Below are positions 36,095-47,284 of a stretch of 64,000 bases of DNA, in pieces. The notes under the pieces are model-generated. The model did not search any database and was not told the DNA's origin. It worked only from the letters and a program-made list of their open reading frames with translations. Position 1 is the first letter of the stretch. Each line of letters starts with the position of its first letter. The stretch is taken from contig JAQISU010000094.1 of the NCBI GenBank assembly GCA_029339505.1, forward strand, positions 9,758,001 through 9,822,000, written 5' to 3'. This stretch comes from Unio delphinus (Eukaryota > Mollusca > Bivalvia > Unionida > Unionidae). A program made the translations under genes and the position numbers.

Positions 36095-39000
36095 TCAACG
36101 GTAGACGCGCATGTGACTCCGGAGTCCGAATTCCGATACACACATGCGGATGCAGGTGGGGCATGGGACACCGATGGTTGTTGGTATCTGGGATACATTT
36201 CTGTGGCGTCTCTCACGAGTTGCAGCAAGACGCTGGTGGCGGTCAACCTCAATGGTGGAACAGGCTTTTCTGGTCAGGGCTCGCCAATGCTTTCTATCTG
36301 AGGCAACGAGCTCGAGCTTGCATGGTTGAAGGTCTGCCCATTTGATGTTTGTCTTGAGGTTGTCTTTGTACCTCTTGTGAGGGCGGCCTTGGTTTCGGAT
36401 TTTGCTTTGATCCATGCGGATGACATGACCAGTCCATCGAAGCTGGGCCTGGATTATTTTGGCTTCAATGCTTGTTGTGTTGGCTCTATCAAGGATTTCC
36501 AGGTTGGTGACTCGGTTCTGCCACTTGATCCGCATGATGGATCTCAGGGAGCGCTGGTGGAATTGTTCTAACTGACTGATGTGCCTTCTGTAGAGTGTCC
36601 AAGTTTCACAGCCATATAATAGAGACGTGAGGACAACTGCAGTGTACACCTTCAGGTCACAGTCATGTATTGAAAGCAATACCTTCAGTTTTGTTGACAG
36701 GCGTATGTCCTTGTGCTGCAAGACCATGGTTCGGAGTCGTCCTAGTGCTTGACTGGCTTTTTGAGTCCTCGCAGTGATCTCTTTGTCCAGAGAGCCATCA
36801 CTAGATATTGTGCTCCCAAGGTATTTGAAACTGTCCACATTCTTCAGCTGCGTGTCGCCAATGGTGATACAGGGTTGCGAGTGGACAGTGTTTGGGGCGG
36901 GCTGGAATGGAAGATGAATGACTTCTGTCTTTCCTGGACTAATTGTGGGTCCAATTAGGTTGGAGGCTTCAGAGAATCTGTTCACGATTGCTTGGAGGTG
37001 AGTCACTTCATGGGCCATGAGGGCGTAGTCATCCGCAAAGAGTGCATCAATGATGAGTCTTTCTAGTGTCTTGGTTTTTGCAGCTAGGCGACGGTAATCA
37101 AAAACTGATCCATCCAGGCGATGCCTAATGTATATGCCAATGTCAATGTCCCGGATGACATGGAACAGTACCTGTGTGAAGAAGAGGTTGAAGAGTACCG
37201 GAGCGAGTACACAACCCTGTTTGACACCATTAGATATGGGGAATTTCTCGGAGGGTTCACCGTCTGAGAGAATCTCTCCATTCATGTCAACGTGGAGGAG
37301 CCGGATGAGGTTGGTAAACTTCTGAAGACAACCAGGTTTCTTGAGTACTACCCACAGTGCGTCTATGTTGACCGTATCGAAAGTCTTTGTCAGATCCACG
37401 AAGACAGCATATAGATTCATGTTCTGCTCAAGGCACTTCTCTTGGACTTGTCTTACTGCGAAGATCATGTCAACGGTGCTGCGGTCTGAGCGAAAACCAC
37501 ACTGAGACTCGGGGAGGCTATTTTCTGACACTGCTGCAATAAGCCTGTTGAGCAAGATGCGAGCAAGTATTTTGCCAGCAACGAAAAGCAGGGAGATGCC
37601 TCTGTAGCTACTGCAGTCCATACGTGTGCCTTTATTTTTATAGAGGGTCACAATTGATGCATCATGGGGGTCGTCTGGCATCTCTTCTTCCGTCCAGATG
37701 CTGATTAGCACGTCGTAGAATGCCTCCAGAGACTGCTTACTGAGAGTCTTGTACACCTCCGCTGGGATACAATCCTTTCCAGGTGCCTTGCCACAGTTTG
37801 TTTGTTTAATGGCCCTTCTCAATTTCTCCATCGTTGGCGGAATATCCAGTTGGTTGTGCATTGGCTGTTGGGGTATTTGGTCAAGAACAGATTGGTTGAC
37901 CGATGAGGGCAGGTTTAGGAGCTGATTAAAGTGCTCTTTCCATCTTTCCTTAATGCCATTCTTGTCTTTTATTAATGTACTGCCATCTGCAGCGAGCAAG
38001 GGCGTAGAGCTGGACTTTGCGTGGCTGAAGATTGACTTGATGGCGTTGTAGAACTCTTTGGAGTTGTTAGTGTCGGCATAGCTTTGCACTTCATCATCTT
38101 TCTTTTCCCACCAGTGGTCATGCGTCTTGCGGGTTTCTCTCTGAGCCTCAGCTTGATAGGATTTGAAGCGGTCTTTTTTGGGGATGGAGTTTTTGTCATT
38201 CTGCCAGTCCATAGAAGCTTTGTTTTTTTTCTGGCAAGCAGATCTTCAATGGCAGCGTTGTTCTCGTCGAACCAGTCTTGATGGATTCGCTTCTTTGAAC
38301 CCATGGTTGCCATAGCTGTTTCTCTTATTATGTCCCTGAGCTTGTTCCATTGCCTCTCATCTAGTCTCTTCTGAAAATTGAGCTGGGTGGAAGGCTGCTG
38401 CAGTTTGACAATGTTGAGGGCTGTGCGCACAAGCTTATGATGTCTTAGGTGGTGAGGGCCAATGTGCAGCTGTAGGGTAGTTCTGAAAAGTCTGTGGTAT
38501 GTCCAGCATTCTGCTCCTCCCATGGCCTTGGTGATTTGGGCATCCTTGCATCACGCTGGCGTACTATTACATAGTCAATTAAGTGCCATAGGCGAGATCT
38601 GGGGTGCATCCAGGTGTTCTTGTGTTTGTTCGCCATTCTGAACATTGAGTTTGTGATTAGGAGGTTAAATTCTGTGCATTTGCTGAGTAGGAGCATGCCA
38701 TTGCTATTCGTTCTGCCGACACCGTGCTTGTCAAGCACACCTTTCCATCGACCATAATCGCAGCCAACACGGGCATTGAAGTCCCCCAGTAGTATGATCT
38801 TGTCGTCAGCAGAAACTGAGCTAAGTACAGAGCTGAGGTCCGCATAGAACTGCTCAATGGTTTCTGCTTGACTCGATAGGGTAGGGGCGTATGCACTGAT
38901 GATTGTTGCATGCCGTTTGTGGCTTATAGGTATTCGCAATTTCATTAGCCTCTCATTGATACCAACAGGCATTTCCGGAAGCTGCTTCAGAAGACTTGAT

Positions 39001-39240
39001 TTGATAGCCAGGCCGACTCCAAGGATCCTGTCCTCATTTTGGGCTTTTCCTTTCCAGAAGAATGTGTAGCCGCTGGCTTGCTCAGTAAGAGAACCCTTTT
39101 CTGCGAACCTGGTTTCACTCAAGGCTGCAATGTCAATATTGTAGCGTGATCGTGATAGCTCCTTAGAAACTAGAGCTGTTCTCCTGTGGGGTCTTGCTAC
39201 GTTTTCTTTGTCCATGAGAGTACGGATGTTCCATGCTCCA
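36095..39240 (-). pseudogene. LINE ORF: APE-type endonuclease plus reverse transcriptase, two frameshifts
   Basis: Minus strand. The endonuclease starts near 39240 (GAWNIRTL) and has ALSETRF, LLGDFNARVG and IDYVIV; the usual TDHRLV block is damaged (reads TYHRLF) at a frameshift near 38500. A second frameshift lies near 38200. From 38212 to 36095 one 705-codon frame holds the reverse transcriptase: fingers (GKAPGKDCIPAEVYK, YRGISLL), motif A FVDLTKTFD, motif B SNGVKQGCVLAPVLFN and the catalytic FADD at ALFADDYALM. It ends in a zinc-finger-like CPTCIRMC...GLRSHMRVYR whose last ligand is Y where related copies usually have H. A 33 base in-frame insertion is present near 36650. The enzyme nicks target DNA and copies LINE RNA into it; this copy is broken. 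Confidence 0.9.
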
Positions 39241-40093
39241 ATAATAACTTTTTTTCTTCGATTATTTCGACCGCAGATATGGATGATCTTGCTAGCCGCA
39301 GTATGCTGACCAGATTTTTACAAGGCAAGCTTTTTTATAGGCCACCTTTTCTAGGTCTCTCCCTATTCAGGGTGAGCAGCGCCATCCTAAAAAGGTCTGC
39401 TCAGTCACCCCTGGATGCTGCCGAACTGTTCTGCTGCCTTGGGTACAGAGCAAAACGAACACTTGTCCAAGGGCCGCCTACGTGCAGGTCTCTAACTACA
39501 ACTCCCAGTGGTCATCTCCACCTGTTGCGTTGCCAGTCGCCCATCGCCGTAGGACTTTGGTAAGTGTAGGTAAAAAACGATGAGTGTGATGATGAGGATG
39601 AATGATAGGTGCAAAACACAACCTGTGCGTGAAGGAGATTAAAGTGAAACAGCCTTTGCACAGAGACAGCCTCACTCCCTCGGCCTTGGTAGTTAGAACT
39701 CAGTGGTACGAAGATTCGTCACGGCTGGGGACTACTTCGGCTGCATTGGATGGCTATGACGTCTTCCGTGCCTTGTCATACCCTACGCTCTCCACAAAGC
39801 GTTTGCAGATTCGCCTTTGTGGCCGTTGGATCACTCAGTTGATCTCTTCCGCCCATTCTGCCGAATCTGGCTTTACATGCAAGGATAGGCAAGCTCCTAA
39901 ATCACCGAGGGTTTGAGGCCCGTCGGCTACCCTCCACCTGGTTTAGCCGGCCAGTCGAAGCCATTGCCCGTGGTGTGGTCGCTGTGCATGCTACTGTTGC
40001 CTGGTGAGGACCAAAGATGGGCAAGCTACTCCCGAAGGAGCACGACATGCCACCCACCAGAGGTACTACCCCTCCCAGAGCACCCCGAACACC
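39241..40093 (-). other. LINE 5' leader region
   Basis: GC-richer sequence between the endonuclease start and the 5' target duplication; open frames on both strands lack recognisable domains. Probably the 5' UTR with internal promoter of the LINE. Confidence 0.6.
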
Positions 40094-40234
40094 ACTATGC
40101 AATACATACAAAAAGCATACGTGTAGGATAAATGTCAAGACTTTGGAAGCGTATTAATACTAAATGCGTCATCTAAATGGAGAAAACTATTAGCAAGACT
40201 AGAAACAAACGCACATAGCATGCAGTCGGTTAAG

Positions 40235-40360
40235 GTAGCCGCGGAAGCGGGAGGTGGTGGGTTCGATCCCTGGCCGAGTCACACCAAACACTTACAAAAA
40301 TGGCACTAACAGCTGCCTCGCTTCACGCTCAGCATTAAGAGGTTAGTGTTACGACTGGTA
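40235..40360 (+). mobile_element. SINE family A fragment
   Basis: Contains the box B-like GGGTTCGATCCCTGGCCGAG and the body block CAGCATTAAGAGGTTAGTGT shared with the copies at 3145-3468 and 49044-49328. The box A region and the 3' half are missing. Confidence 0.8.
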
Positions 40361-40449
40361 AAATAAATCTTTCTTTCCCAAAGTTTGCTAAATTAACGAT
40401 GTCCCCGATTTGATAGTAAAAATCTTATGTCCCCGTTTTGTATGTTTTA

Positions 40450-40452
<3 letters not shown>

Positions 40453-40500
<48 letters not shown>
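40453..40500. repeat. (GT)n microsatellite
   Basis: 24 uninterrupted GT units. Confidence 0.97.
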
Positions 40501-40502
<2 letters not shown>

Positions 40503-40685
40503 ACGTGGAATAGTTATAAAAGGAGAGATTAAGTCGGACACTTATTCAACAGTTTATGAGTCCGAGTTCATAGAAACCTGTATACCGGCCCCAATGTTAC
40601 ACATCTTTAACTCAGTGAAATAAACTTCAGGGTACCAGTCTCGAAAAGTACGACAATCGACCAGTCTAACAAAGCGCACAAGACG

Positions 40686-40760
40686 TAGTCTGGTTCCCTG
40701 CTTAGTATGCTCCAATGCGAACCAGACGCATGGGAGCATACTGAGCAGGGAACCAGACTA
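40686..40760. mobile_element. 75 bp hairpin mini-transposon with 9 bp target duplication
   Basis: Arms of 28 bases starting TAGTCTGGTTCCCTGC and GGGAGCATACTGAGCAGGGA (right arm) are inverted repeats with one mismatch around an 18 base loop. CACAAGACG flanks both sides (40677-40685 and 40761-40769). A 9 base duplication is typical of Mutator-like elements; the family is not proven. Confidence 0.8.
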
Positions 40761-41160
40761 CACAAGACGTTGCTCGGGTTATCCAGAGTTCTAAATCTTA
40801 AGGGGTTATCTCTAAAACGATTTCAAGGACATTTTATTTCTTTGGTTTTATTTTTAAATAGAGCTTTAACACAAAAGGTATTTTGATACTAATTTTAAAT
40901 ATTAATGACTGACGACAGTAGCATAATTTCTGTCTTTCCTTGCAGTAGAAAATCGAGGTTCATGGAGTTATGTACATTGTCTTATTCATGGATCTGGTGT
41001 GACGTAGCATGGTCTTAGATACAACATCCGGGTTATCGCGTAGGTGAAGCATCTCATATCAACGCGCAGCAGCCAGCATCAAATATAAAAATTTAACACG
41101 CTGTGCCAGTTTACACGTTGTGCTAGTTTAAATTTCAGTCATCAATTATCAATCAAGTAA

Positions 41161-42478
41161 ATGGCGTATAATTATGTTGATCAGCTTGATAATTCAGCAA
41201 AAGCTCGGTATAAGGTTAAATTAGATTTAATAAATTGTGATGATTGTCCTTACAAGTTTCCAGCGGCTGTTTGGGAAAACGATCCATGCAAATGGCCACC
41301 ACTACAGTACGGTGATCTGTATTCCTATCTAATCGACTAATCACAAATTAAATTCCCGTGTGTATGAAAAATCTACAGTTCAGGAGCAAGAAAATTTTCT
41401 TGGCACATTGTTAGCATGTAAAACAAAGCCTGTTGTTTTAAGTACTTTTGAAAAATTCTCTGAGAAGTTTCATTGGCAAAAGAAGACAAATCCAGAACCA
41501 AAACTTCCAGTGTCTGCGTTCACTTTATAATCAAGACAATTGTACATTAATTAAAGGTAATCTGCTAGAGAAATGTGCTGATCAGGTCAACAGCTTACAA
41601 GTCAGTGCAGAGGATATAAGCTATATTCATGATTTAACAATAAGACAGAGCTCTTCTTTAACATGGCATGAGCAACGCATTGGCCATATAACCTCTTCCA
41701 AAGTCCATGATATTTTACACACAAACTTAGACAACCCATCTCCTTCGCTACTTCAGTCATTATGTTCTCAAAGTATGAAATCTCTTGACCATATTCCAGC
41801 AGTTAGATGGGGAAAGGAAAATGAGGCAATTGCCTTAGAGGAGTATGCAGCAACATTGGCAACAATTCACAAAGATTTTAAAATTCAACCAACAGGTTTA
41901 TTAATCTGTGACAAGTTGCCATTCTTAGCAGCAAGTGCTGATTCTCTGGCATCATGTTCATGTCATGGTCGCAGAGTTGTAGAAGTTAAATGTCCATTTT
42001 CACACAAAGAGTCGACATTATAAGAATATATCAAGGACCCCACTTCCTGTCTAACTGAAGATGGAAGTACCTTGAAAGATGATCATAAATATTATAGTCA
42101 AGTTCAACTTCAACTATTTGTTCACAATGTTGAAACATGTGATCTTGTTGTGTACACATTAAAAATGACAGCTATATTACACATTTCCAGAGACAATGAA
42201 TTCATATCTAGGATGATTGATAGAGTTAAAGTATTCTATTTAAACTGTGTTATGCCTGAACTGCTAACAAGGAGGTTGGAACAAAGTGCAGTTACTTTAC
42301 ATAACAGTGTAACTGACCAGAGATTTTACTGTTTATGCCATTCTAAAGATGATGGCAAAGCAGATATGATTGGTTGTGACAATCCAAAATGCAAATTACA
42401 ATGGTTCCATCTAAAATGTATAAAAATGAAACGTGTGCCAAAAGGACAGTGGTTTTGCAAGGAGTGTAAAAAAAAATA
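41161..42478 (+). pseudogene. YqaJ-type nuclease with C-terminal PHD finger, broken
   Basis: Starts at the ATG at 41161 (MAYNYVDQLDNSAKARYKVK, then WPPLQYGDLYSYLID) and stops at 41338-41340, where related proteins would continue; I infer a deletion. Another frame change lies near 41525. From 41448 the frame gives a YqaJ/lambda-exonuclease-like domain of the PD-(D/E)XK class: RIGHITSSKV, RWGKENEAIALEEY, FLAASADS and VVEVKCPF (the E-K pair). An in-frame TAA at 42021-42023 splits it; after it the frame continues to a PHD finger (FYCLCHSK, GCDNPKCKLQWFHLKC, QWFCKECKK) ending at 42478. In transposons this nuclease probably helps the transposase process DNA; the PHD finger would bind histone tails. 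Both roles are inferred. Confidence 0.82.
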
Positions 42479-42798
42479 AAGTTTGAATGTTTGTAGTTTT
42501 TCAGAATATACTGCATGAAAAGTACACATTGTAGGTAACATCATTTATTGCATGTACAACATATACAGTGTATTATCAAACATTAGATTTTTTTTTGAAA
42601 AAATGACTTTATTTTGACATATTTATTGCTCTCAATGCTTTTATACTATATATCTAAATATAATCCATCTAAACATTAACTACCTCAGTTCTTTTCAAAG
42701 TTACTTAACAAAGAAATACATTGATAATGTTGCTACAACAAGATGGAAATTTTTGACAATAGAACATAATGGGTTACTACATATTAGTAACAGCTGAG
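42479..42798. other. Convergent intergenic spacer inside the transposon
   Basis: About 320 AT-rich bases between the ends of the two convergent genes; likely 3' UTRs and polyadenylation signals. Nothing else seen. Confidence 0.6.
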
Positions 42799-44142
42799 TC
42801 ACTCATCTTCATTGTATACAATGCCATCACTAAGATTGGTTAAACTGGCACATAAACGAATCAGATTATCAATGCGAGCTTCATTACTGGCTTCATCAGT
42901 TAATGATTTTATCATATTTATTGGTAGAATTCCTTGTAAAATTTTGTATCGGTTCTTCATGAGACCTATAATTCGTTCAACATGTATTCTTACACTACTT
43001 ATATTCCGTGACTTCTCTACCTCTCTAGCAGACAACTGTTTCTTGCCTTTTGTAAATGCAGGTATGATCAGTTCTGCTGAACACACAGTTGCAAAGTCAT
43101 CCTGTAATGTGAATCCCCTATCTGCAAGAATCTGGTCACCTGGAAGATGTAAATTTGGACTAAGAAACCCTGATGATCTTACAATCTCTGTGTCCGAAAC
43201 TCTACCTCCCCAAACTGTAGATACAAATGTAACTGATCCCAGTGGACTGCAGGCAATAAATATTTTGACTGTGTTGTGATTTTTATAATTAGAATAACAT
43301 TTGGCTCGTGCATCAAACTTTCTGGGTCTTTCAATAAATATTTTGAAGCAGTCAATTATGCATGTAAGTCTAGGAAATTTGTTATGGAAGACACTTGGTA
43401 ATGTTTTACTTACAGTTTCCCTGTCTGGCCAATGAATAAGAAAGTCTAACTTTGCACTTAAAATATTTATCCATCTCCAAAACATGTCATGCAAAGTTGA
43501 TATTGGAATTCCACACTGATCTGCGAGATATTCAAATGGCATATCAAGTCGTAATTTAACAAGTGTTACAAAAAGTTGATCTTGCAAGGATAATTTATTG
43601 GCTAGTGGTGTTCTGTTGATAAATGTTTGTATAAAACTGAACAATGATAAAAATATATCCCACTTGACTCCAGTATAAAATATTGATTTATTATTATTTT
43701 CAATCAATCTTGAGGAAAGCTTAACTTTTTCAATTTTGGTCTGCAAATCTTGCACTTGTTGTTGAAATTTGTCTCGCTCTCCTCTCAAACTGAACATTTC
43801 AGTATAAGCTTTTTCTCGTTTGTGGCAGAGATTGTGTGCAGATCTTAATGTTTGGTAATGAATCTGGAGAGCCCCAGGGTGATATTGGAGATGTGCCACA
43901 AGTATTTTTCAGTGGTGTTTGTTGTGTGGGTGTTGGTGACCCTAGTACAGCAGTGTTCATCTCTTCAGGAGACTCCTTCACCTTCTTGTTTGATGTTGCA
44001 ATTGATTCAAACTCAATTTTCCGTTTCGCTTTATTCTCATAGCGTACCATCTTCTTTTGCTGTACATATGTTGTATTTTTTTTGGCAAACTCAAACACAG
44101 AGGGTACATAATCAGGGTGATCTGGATCTTCCTGTGGCTTTC
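42799..44142 (-). pseudogene. THAP-DDE transposase, exon 2 (one frameshift)
   Basis: Minus strand, after an acceptor (GCTCTACAG) at 44143. It continues the THAP domain with KPQEDPDHPDYVPSVF, then a basic, Ser/Pro-rich linker. A frame change near 43855 passes into an open frame to 42799: a coiled coil (QQQVQDLQTKIEKVK), a helix-turn-helix-like region (LSLQDQLFVTLVKLRL, FEYLADQCGIPISTLHDMFW) and a DDE_Tnp_4-type catalytic domain with candidate residues D in IDCFKIFIERP, D in ILADRGF and E in RIHVERIIG. It would cut and paste the element. Apart from the single frameshift the catalytic triad is intact, so this is a relatively young copy. Confidence 0.85.
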
Positions 44143-44705
44143 CTGTAGAGCAAACAGAAAAATGCACATATTTAATTAAAAATCAGTGTTCATATGTAGT
44201 CATACTTTGTAGCAAGCAAGATTGGTTTGACAGTATTTGTTTTGTGTTCATGGGTGGACATGTGTTTGTCAATAACATCAAAGAAAATAAAATAATATTA
44301 TAATCAATTACTGTAATTTGACAATGTGAAAATTGCACACTTTATGCACATTAGGGGAAATACTACTATTATTATAAGTAGCAAAATAGTATCAGTAATG
44401 CTGATGATGTGTGGCTTAATGATTTTTGTTTTCCTTTGATCAGGGACAGATCAGGTCCAACATTGAGGGGTGGGGGTGGTTGTTTCCAAATTGCCCTGAC
44501 TCTTATCGAAAAGGCACCAAAGAAAAAGTTTGTCTGTTCACTCAAAGAAAGCATAATACCCAATAAACGTGCCCAAGTGTTGTTGTGGGGGAGGGGGGTA
44601 GAGACCCCTCCTTTTTCCGGCCCTGGTAATTGTCAGACTTTAAATAAAAACATTTAGATGCTTATACTGTATTAAATTATTAAATTTTATAAAAGAAAAA
44701 CTTAC
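44143..44705 (-). other. Transposase intron
   Basis: GT-AG intron of 563 bases between the THAP exon and the catalytic exon. It contains frames on both strands without recognisable domains. Confidence 0.75.
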
Positions 44706-44898
44706 CAGTGATGAAATGATCAGCGCAAATAACCGAGTGTTTAGTTGGTTCCCATGACTTTCCATCTGGCTTGTCCCTTTTTAGTGCTGATAACCACATT
44801 TTCTGTCTTTCTACGTGTTTTGGAAACGTAAAGAATGACAATTTCTTCCCCATCATGTTATGATTTTTGCAACCCACAGCAGCACAAGTTTTAGGCAT
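44706..44898 (-). CDS. THAP-DDE transposase, exon 1 (THAP zinc finger)
   Basis: Minus strand ATG at 44898. MPKTCAAVGCKNH gives the first two cysteines of a THAP C2CH finger and VICADHFITG the last C and H, with KMWLSALKRD between. A GTAAGT donor follows at 44705; 193 bases leave phase 1, which fits exon 2 exactly and completes the ITGKPQED junction. The THAP finger binds the transposon's own ends in related elements. Confidence 0.85.
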
Positions 44899-45065
44899 TT
44901 TGCACACTGTTCTTAATGTAACTATATTGAAAAACTGCCCGGTAGTCTAACTGCCTTAAGAGGTTAGAGCTTCACCTACGGAGAGGCGGAAGTTGGCGTA
45001 TCTACGCAAGAGAGAGCACTCTTCTTGTTAATTACCCAGATGTTCGGATCTATGAATATAGTATA

Positions 45066-47082
45066 ATAGAGAGAGGGTCCTATGTCAGAACATGTCATGG
45101 GGGTAATCTGAGATATTTGTGTCACTGTATGATTTTTTTTCCTTAAGATGTTTTTTTTTCAAGCTCATGTCTACCACAGGTGCTTGTTGCAAAACAAATT
45201 AAAGAGTATACTCCAACAAAGTCTTGCATGCAAGACCTGGACGCTAATATTTACATTCTGGGCTTCATAGCACTAAAACCAAAATAATATGTGCCATGTC
45301 TTACATTGTAGTACTAACTCCAACGCTGTGTTATTGCTGCAAACTTTTTAAAAATTAATTTGATTTTTATTATGATATGAAAATAATTTTCCTCACTAGA
45401 ATTATTTTAACTTCTGGGACAACATCTGTTTCAAAATGAAGATTATGTTAAATATAAGAACTATAGAAATTCTAAATACTGGGGGTTGGCGTCATCCCTA
45501 TCATGTTGTCCTTAGGCCACGAGCCAGGATCAGCCTAATGGGGTAATGCTTGGTCCAGCTTAACCCACTTGGACAAGCCAGGCCACATGTAAGTCAGGTT
45601 TGAGCAGTTCATAATGCTGCTACTGTTGGCAGCCATTAAGGGTGGCTCAAGACTTGAGCATTAATGTTTTATTACAATAATGAGTGCTGTTGAGCAGAGA
45701 AAATTATGGGTAAAAAAATAATCTTTATTTTTGAAAACTTTTTATGTTATAACGAGCTCTGTTGATCAGAGAAAATTATGGATAAAAATCTTTATTGTGA
45801 AAAGATTTGACAATTACATGGAGAAATAGAGCATATTTTTGTTTGTTAGATACAAGTTTATACCTGTTAAATGAATTGTCTTTCAAAGGCATTACAATTT
45901 TAACAATATATAAGCATTTATTTGACTTCATATGGATTCTGCAGACTCACTGATGTTTCATAAACAAATGATTGCAAACATGATATTCTGATGGAAAAAG
46001 TATACATTGTAAGCTCTGAGATCCTTTTAATGTTCTTATACAGTATATTCAACTATTAAGAAATGTCAGTTTAAACATGTAAATTTTTAATTATGAACAG
46101 ATCAGCCATTTTTAATTATCTGACCCATGTCTGTAGATATGATGAGAAGTTCATATATAATGGAGAAAAATCCATACATTTAATCATGGTGGATAGATGG
46201 AGAGCTAAAATAAAATCATGGAACTCTAAAAATCAATAGGAATATTTCTACATGAAACATAATTTTTCTAGGGGTATTGTAGGAAAGTAGTTTGTCATCA
46301 TCTGATATGCTTAACATGGACAAAGGTTGATGGATGTTAAAGACTCAGTGATATTGTCCATACTGTTTACATGATGTAACATCTAGTAAAGATGAGTTTC
46401 ACTTTATCTGTGTATTCCCACACATCAATTATTTTTAATGACAAGAATGTTAGACTCTGCTAACAAAAGAAGATTTGTGGAATTAGTTTTCTTGAATAAA
46501 ACTTCAATAATATATGCATGCAATAACACAAGACGATTTCTGTGAATTTTGACATTGATATAACATTGACATATGAAATTTAATACAATTATCAGCTGTA
46601 TAGCTAGTTTGGATGTTTCCTGCTCTGTTCAGACCTTGAAATTTAAAACAAATTGGGTGATATGCTTTATGAATGCACATTAAACCTTAATAATCATTTT
46701 CACATGCATTTGCTTAAGTTATCAGGGTTATGGTTGTGGTAACCAGTCAATGTTGAATTGTACTAAAGCCAATGAAAGGGAATCGTTTAAAACATGTTAG
46801 AGATGATAGAGGTCAAAATATTCTTTCATTCATTCTGCACACTCGATTCCACTGTTATTTACATATAAATAGGATATAGGATATAATTTGTTGATGAAAG
46901 ATTCTCAGAAATCCTCGGAGAGTAATTAAAGAAATAAATTTTTATAATCCTCCAGTGAATTGTATTTATAGATGTGTCTGAGTGCATTTTACAACACAGT
47001 AGTTTAATTAGTAATAATCAGTTCTTACAGTCAATTACCTGAATTTAAGTAAATTTGAAGTTTACACCAACTGTTACTGTAA
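45066..47082. other. Region upstream of the ADAD-like gene
   Basis: AT-rich DNA that should hold the promoter and any 5' non-coding exon of the plus-strand gene, which I could not locate. A GC-richer island at 45480-45665 stands out and is unexplained. Confidence 0.4.
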
Positions 47083-47266
47083 CTTTTATTCTATTGTTAC
47101 AGTACATGAAAATCTATATATAACTTTTATTCTCATTTCATTGTACGTTAAAATCTATTTGTAACTTTTATTTTCATTTCATCCTAGATTGAAATCTATT
47201 TGTAACTTTTATTTTCATTTTTTACATTAAAATCTATTTATAACTTTTATTTTCACCTATTTGTAC
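47083..47266. repeat. About 45-50 bp minisatellite, 4 copies, next to an exon
   Basis: Units of AAAATCTATTTGTAACTTTT plus ATTTTCATTTCAT end at the polypyrimidine tract and acceptor of the first readable exon; the last unit supplies that tract. Confidence 0.85.
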
Positions 47267-47284
47267 AGAGAGACAATACTCGGT

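Larger units (their letters stand above)
36022..40113 (-). mobile_element. LINE (non-LTR retrotransposon), near full length, with 20 bp target duplication
   Basis: The element spans about 36042-40093, read on the minus strand. It is bounded by ACTATGCAATACATACAAAA at 36022-36041 and 40094-40113. The 3' end (low coordinates) finishes in CTCGACTCGAGAGACTACCA before a short tail, not a long poly-A. The 5' part (39.3-40.09 kb) is a GC-rich leader. The single recognisable gene encodes endonuclease plus reverse transcriptase with two frameshifts. This protein type is often mislabelled craniofacial development protein 2 or jockey-type polymerase in invertebrate databases; I cannot place it in a clade with certainty. 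Confidence 0.9.
40975..45065. mobile_element. Two-gene DNA transposon, ISL2EU/Harbinger-related (about 4.1 kb)
   Basis: Two convergent genes, a YqaJ-nuclease/PHD protein on the plus strand and a THAP-DDE transposase on the minus strand, lie between imperfect inverted ends. Shared blocks, with the right side read in reverse complement: ATTCATRGATC (left 40985, right 45057), AACATCYGGGTWAT (left 41022, right 45045) and CGTAGGTGAAGC (left 41040, right 44981). Spacing between blocks differs on the two sides, so the ends have been rearranged and the exact boundaries and target duplication are uncertain. From memory, THAP plus an IS5-like DDE transposase with a separate YqaJ gene is the make-up of ISL2EU elements. 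Confidence 0.75.

Noticed and set aside
36083..37325. Several plus-strand frames opposite the LINE
   Set aside because: Shadows of the minus-strand reverse transcriptase gene.
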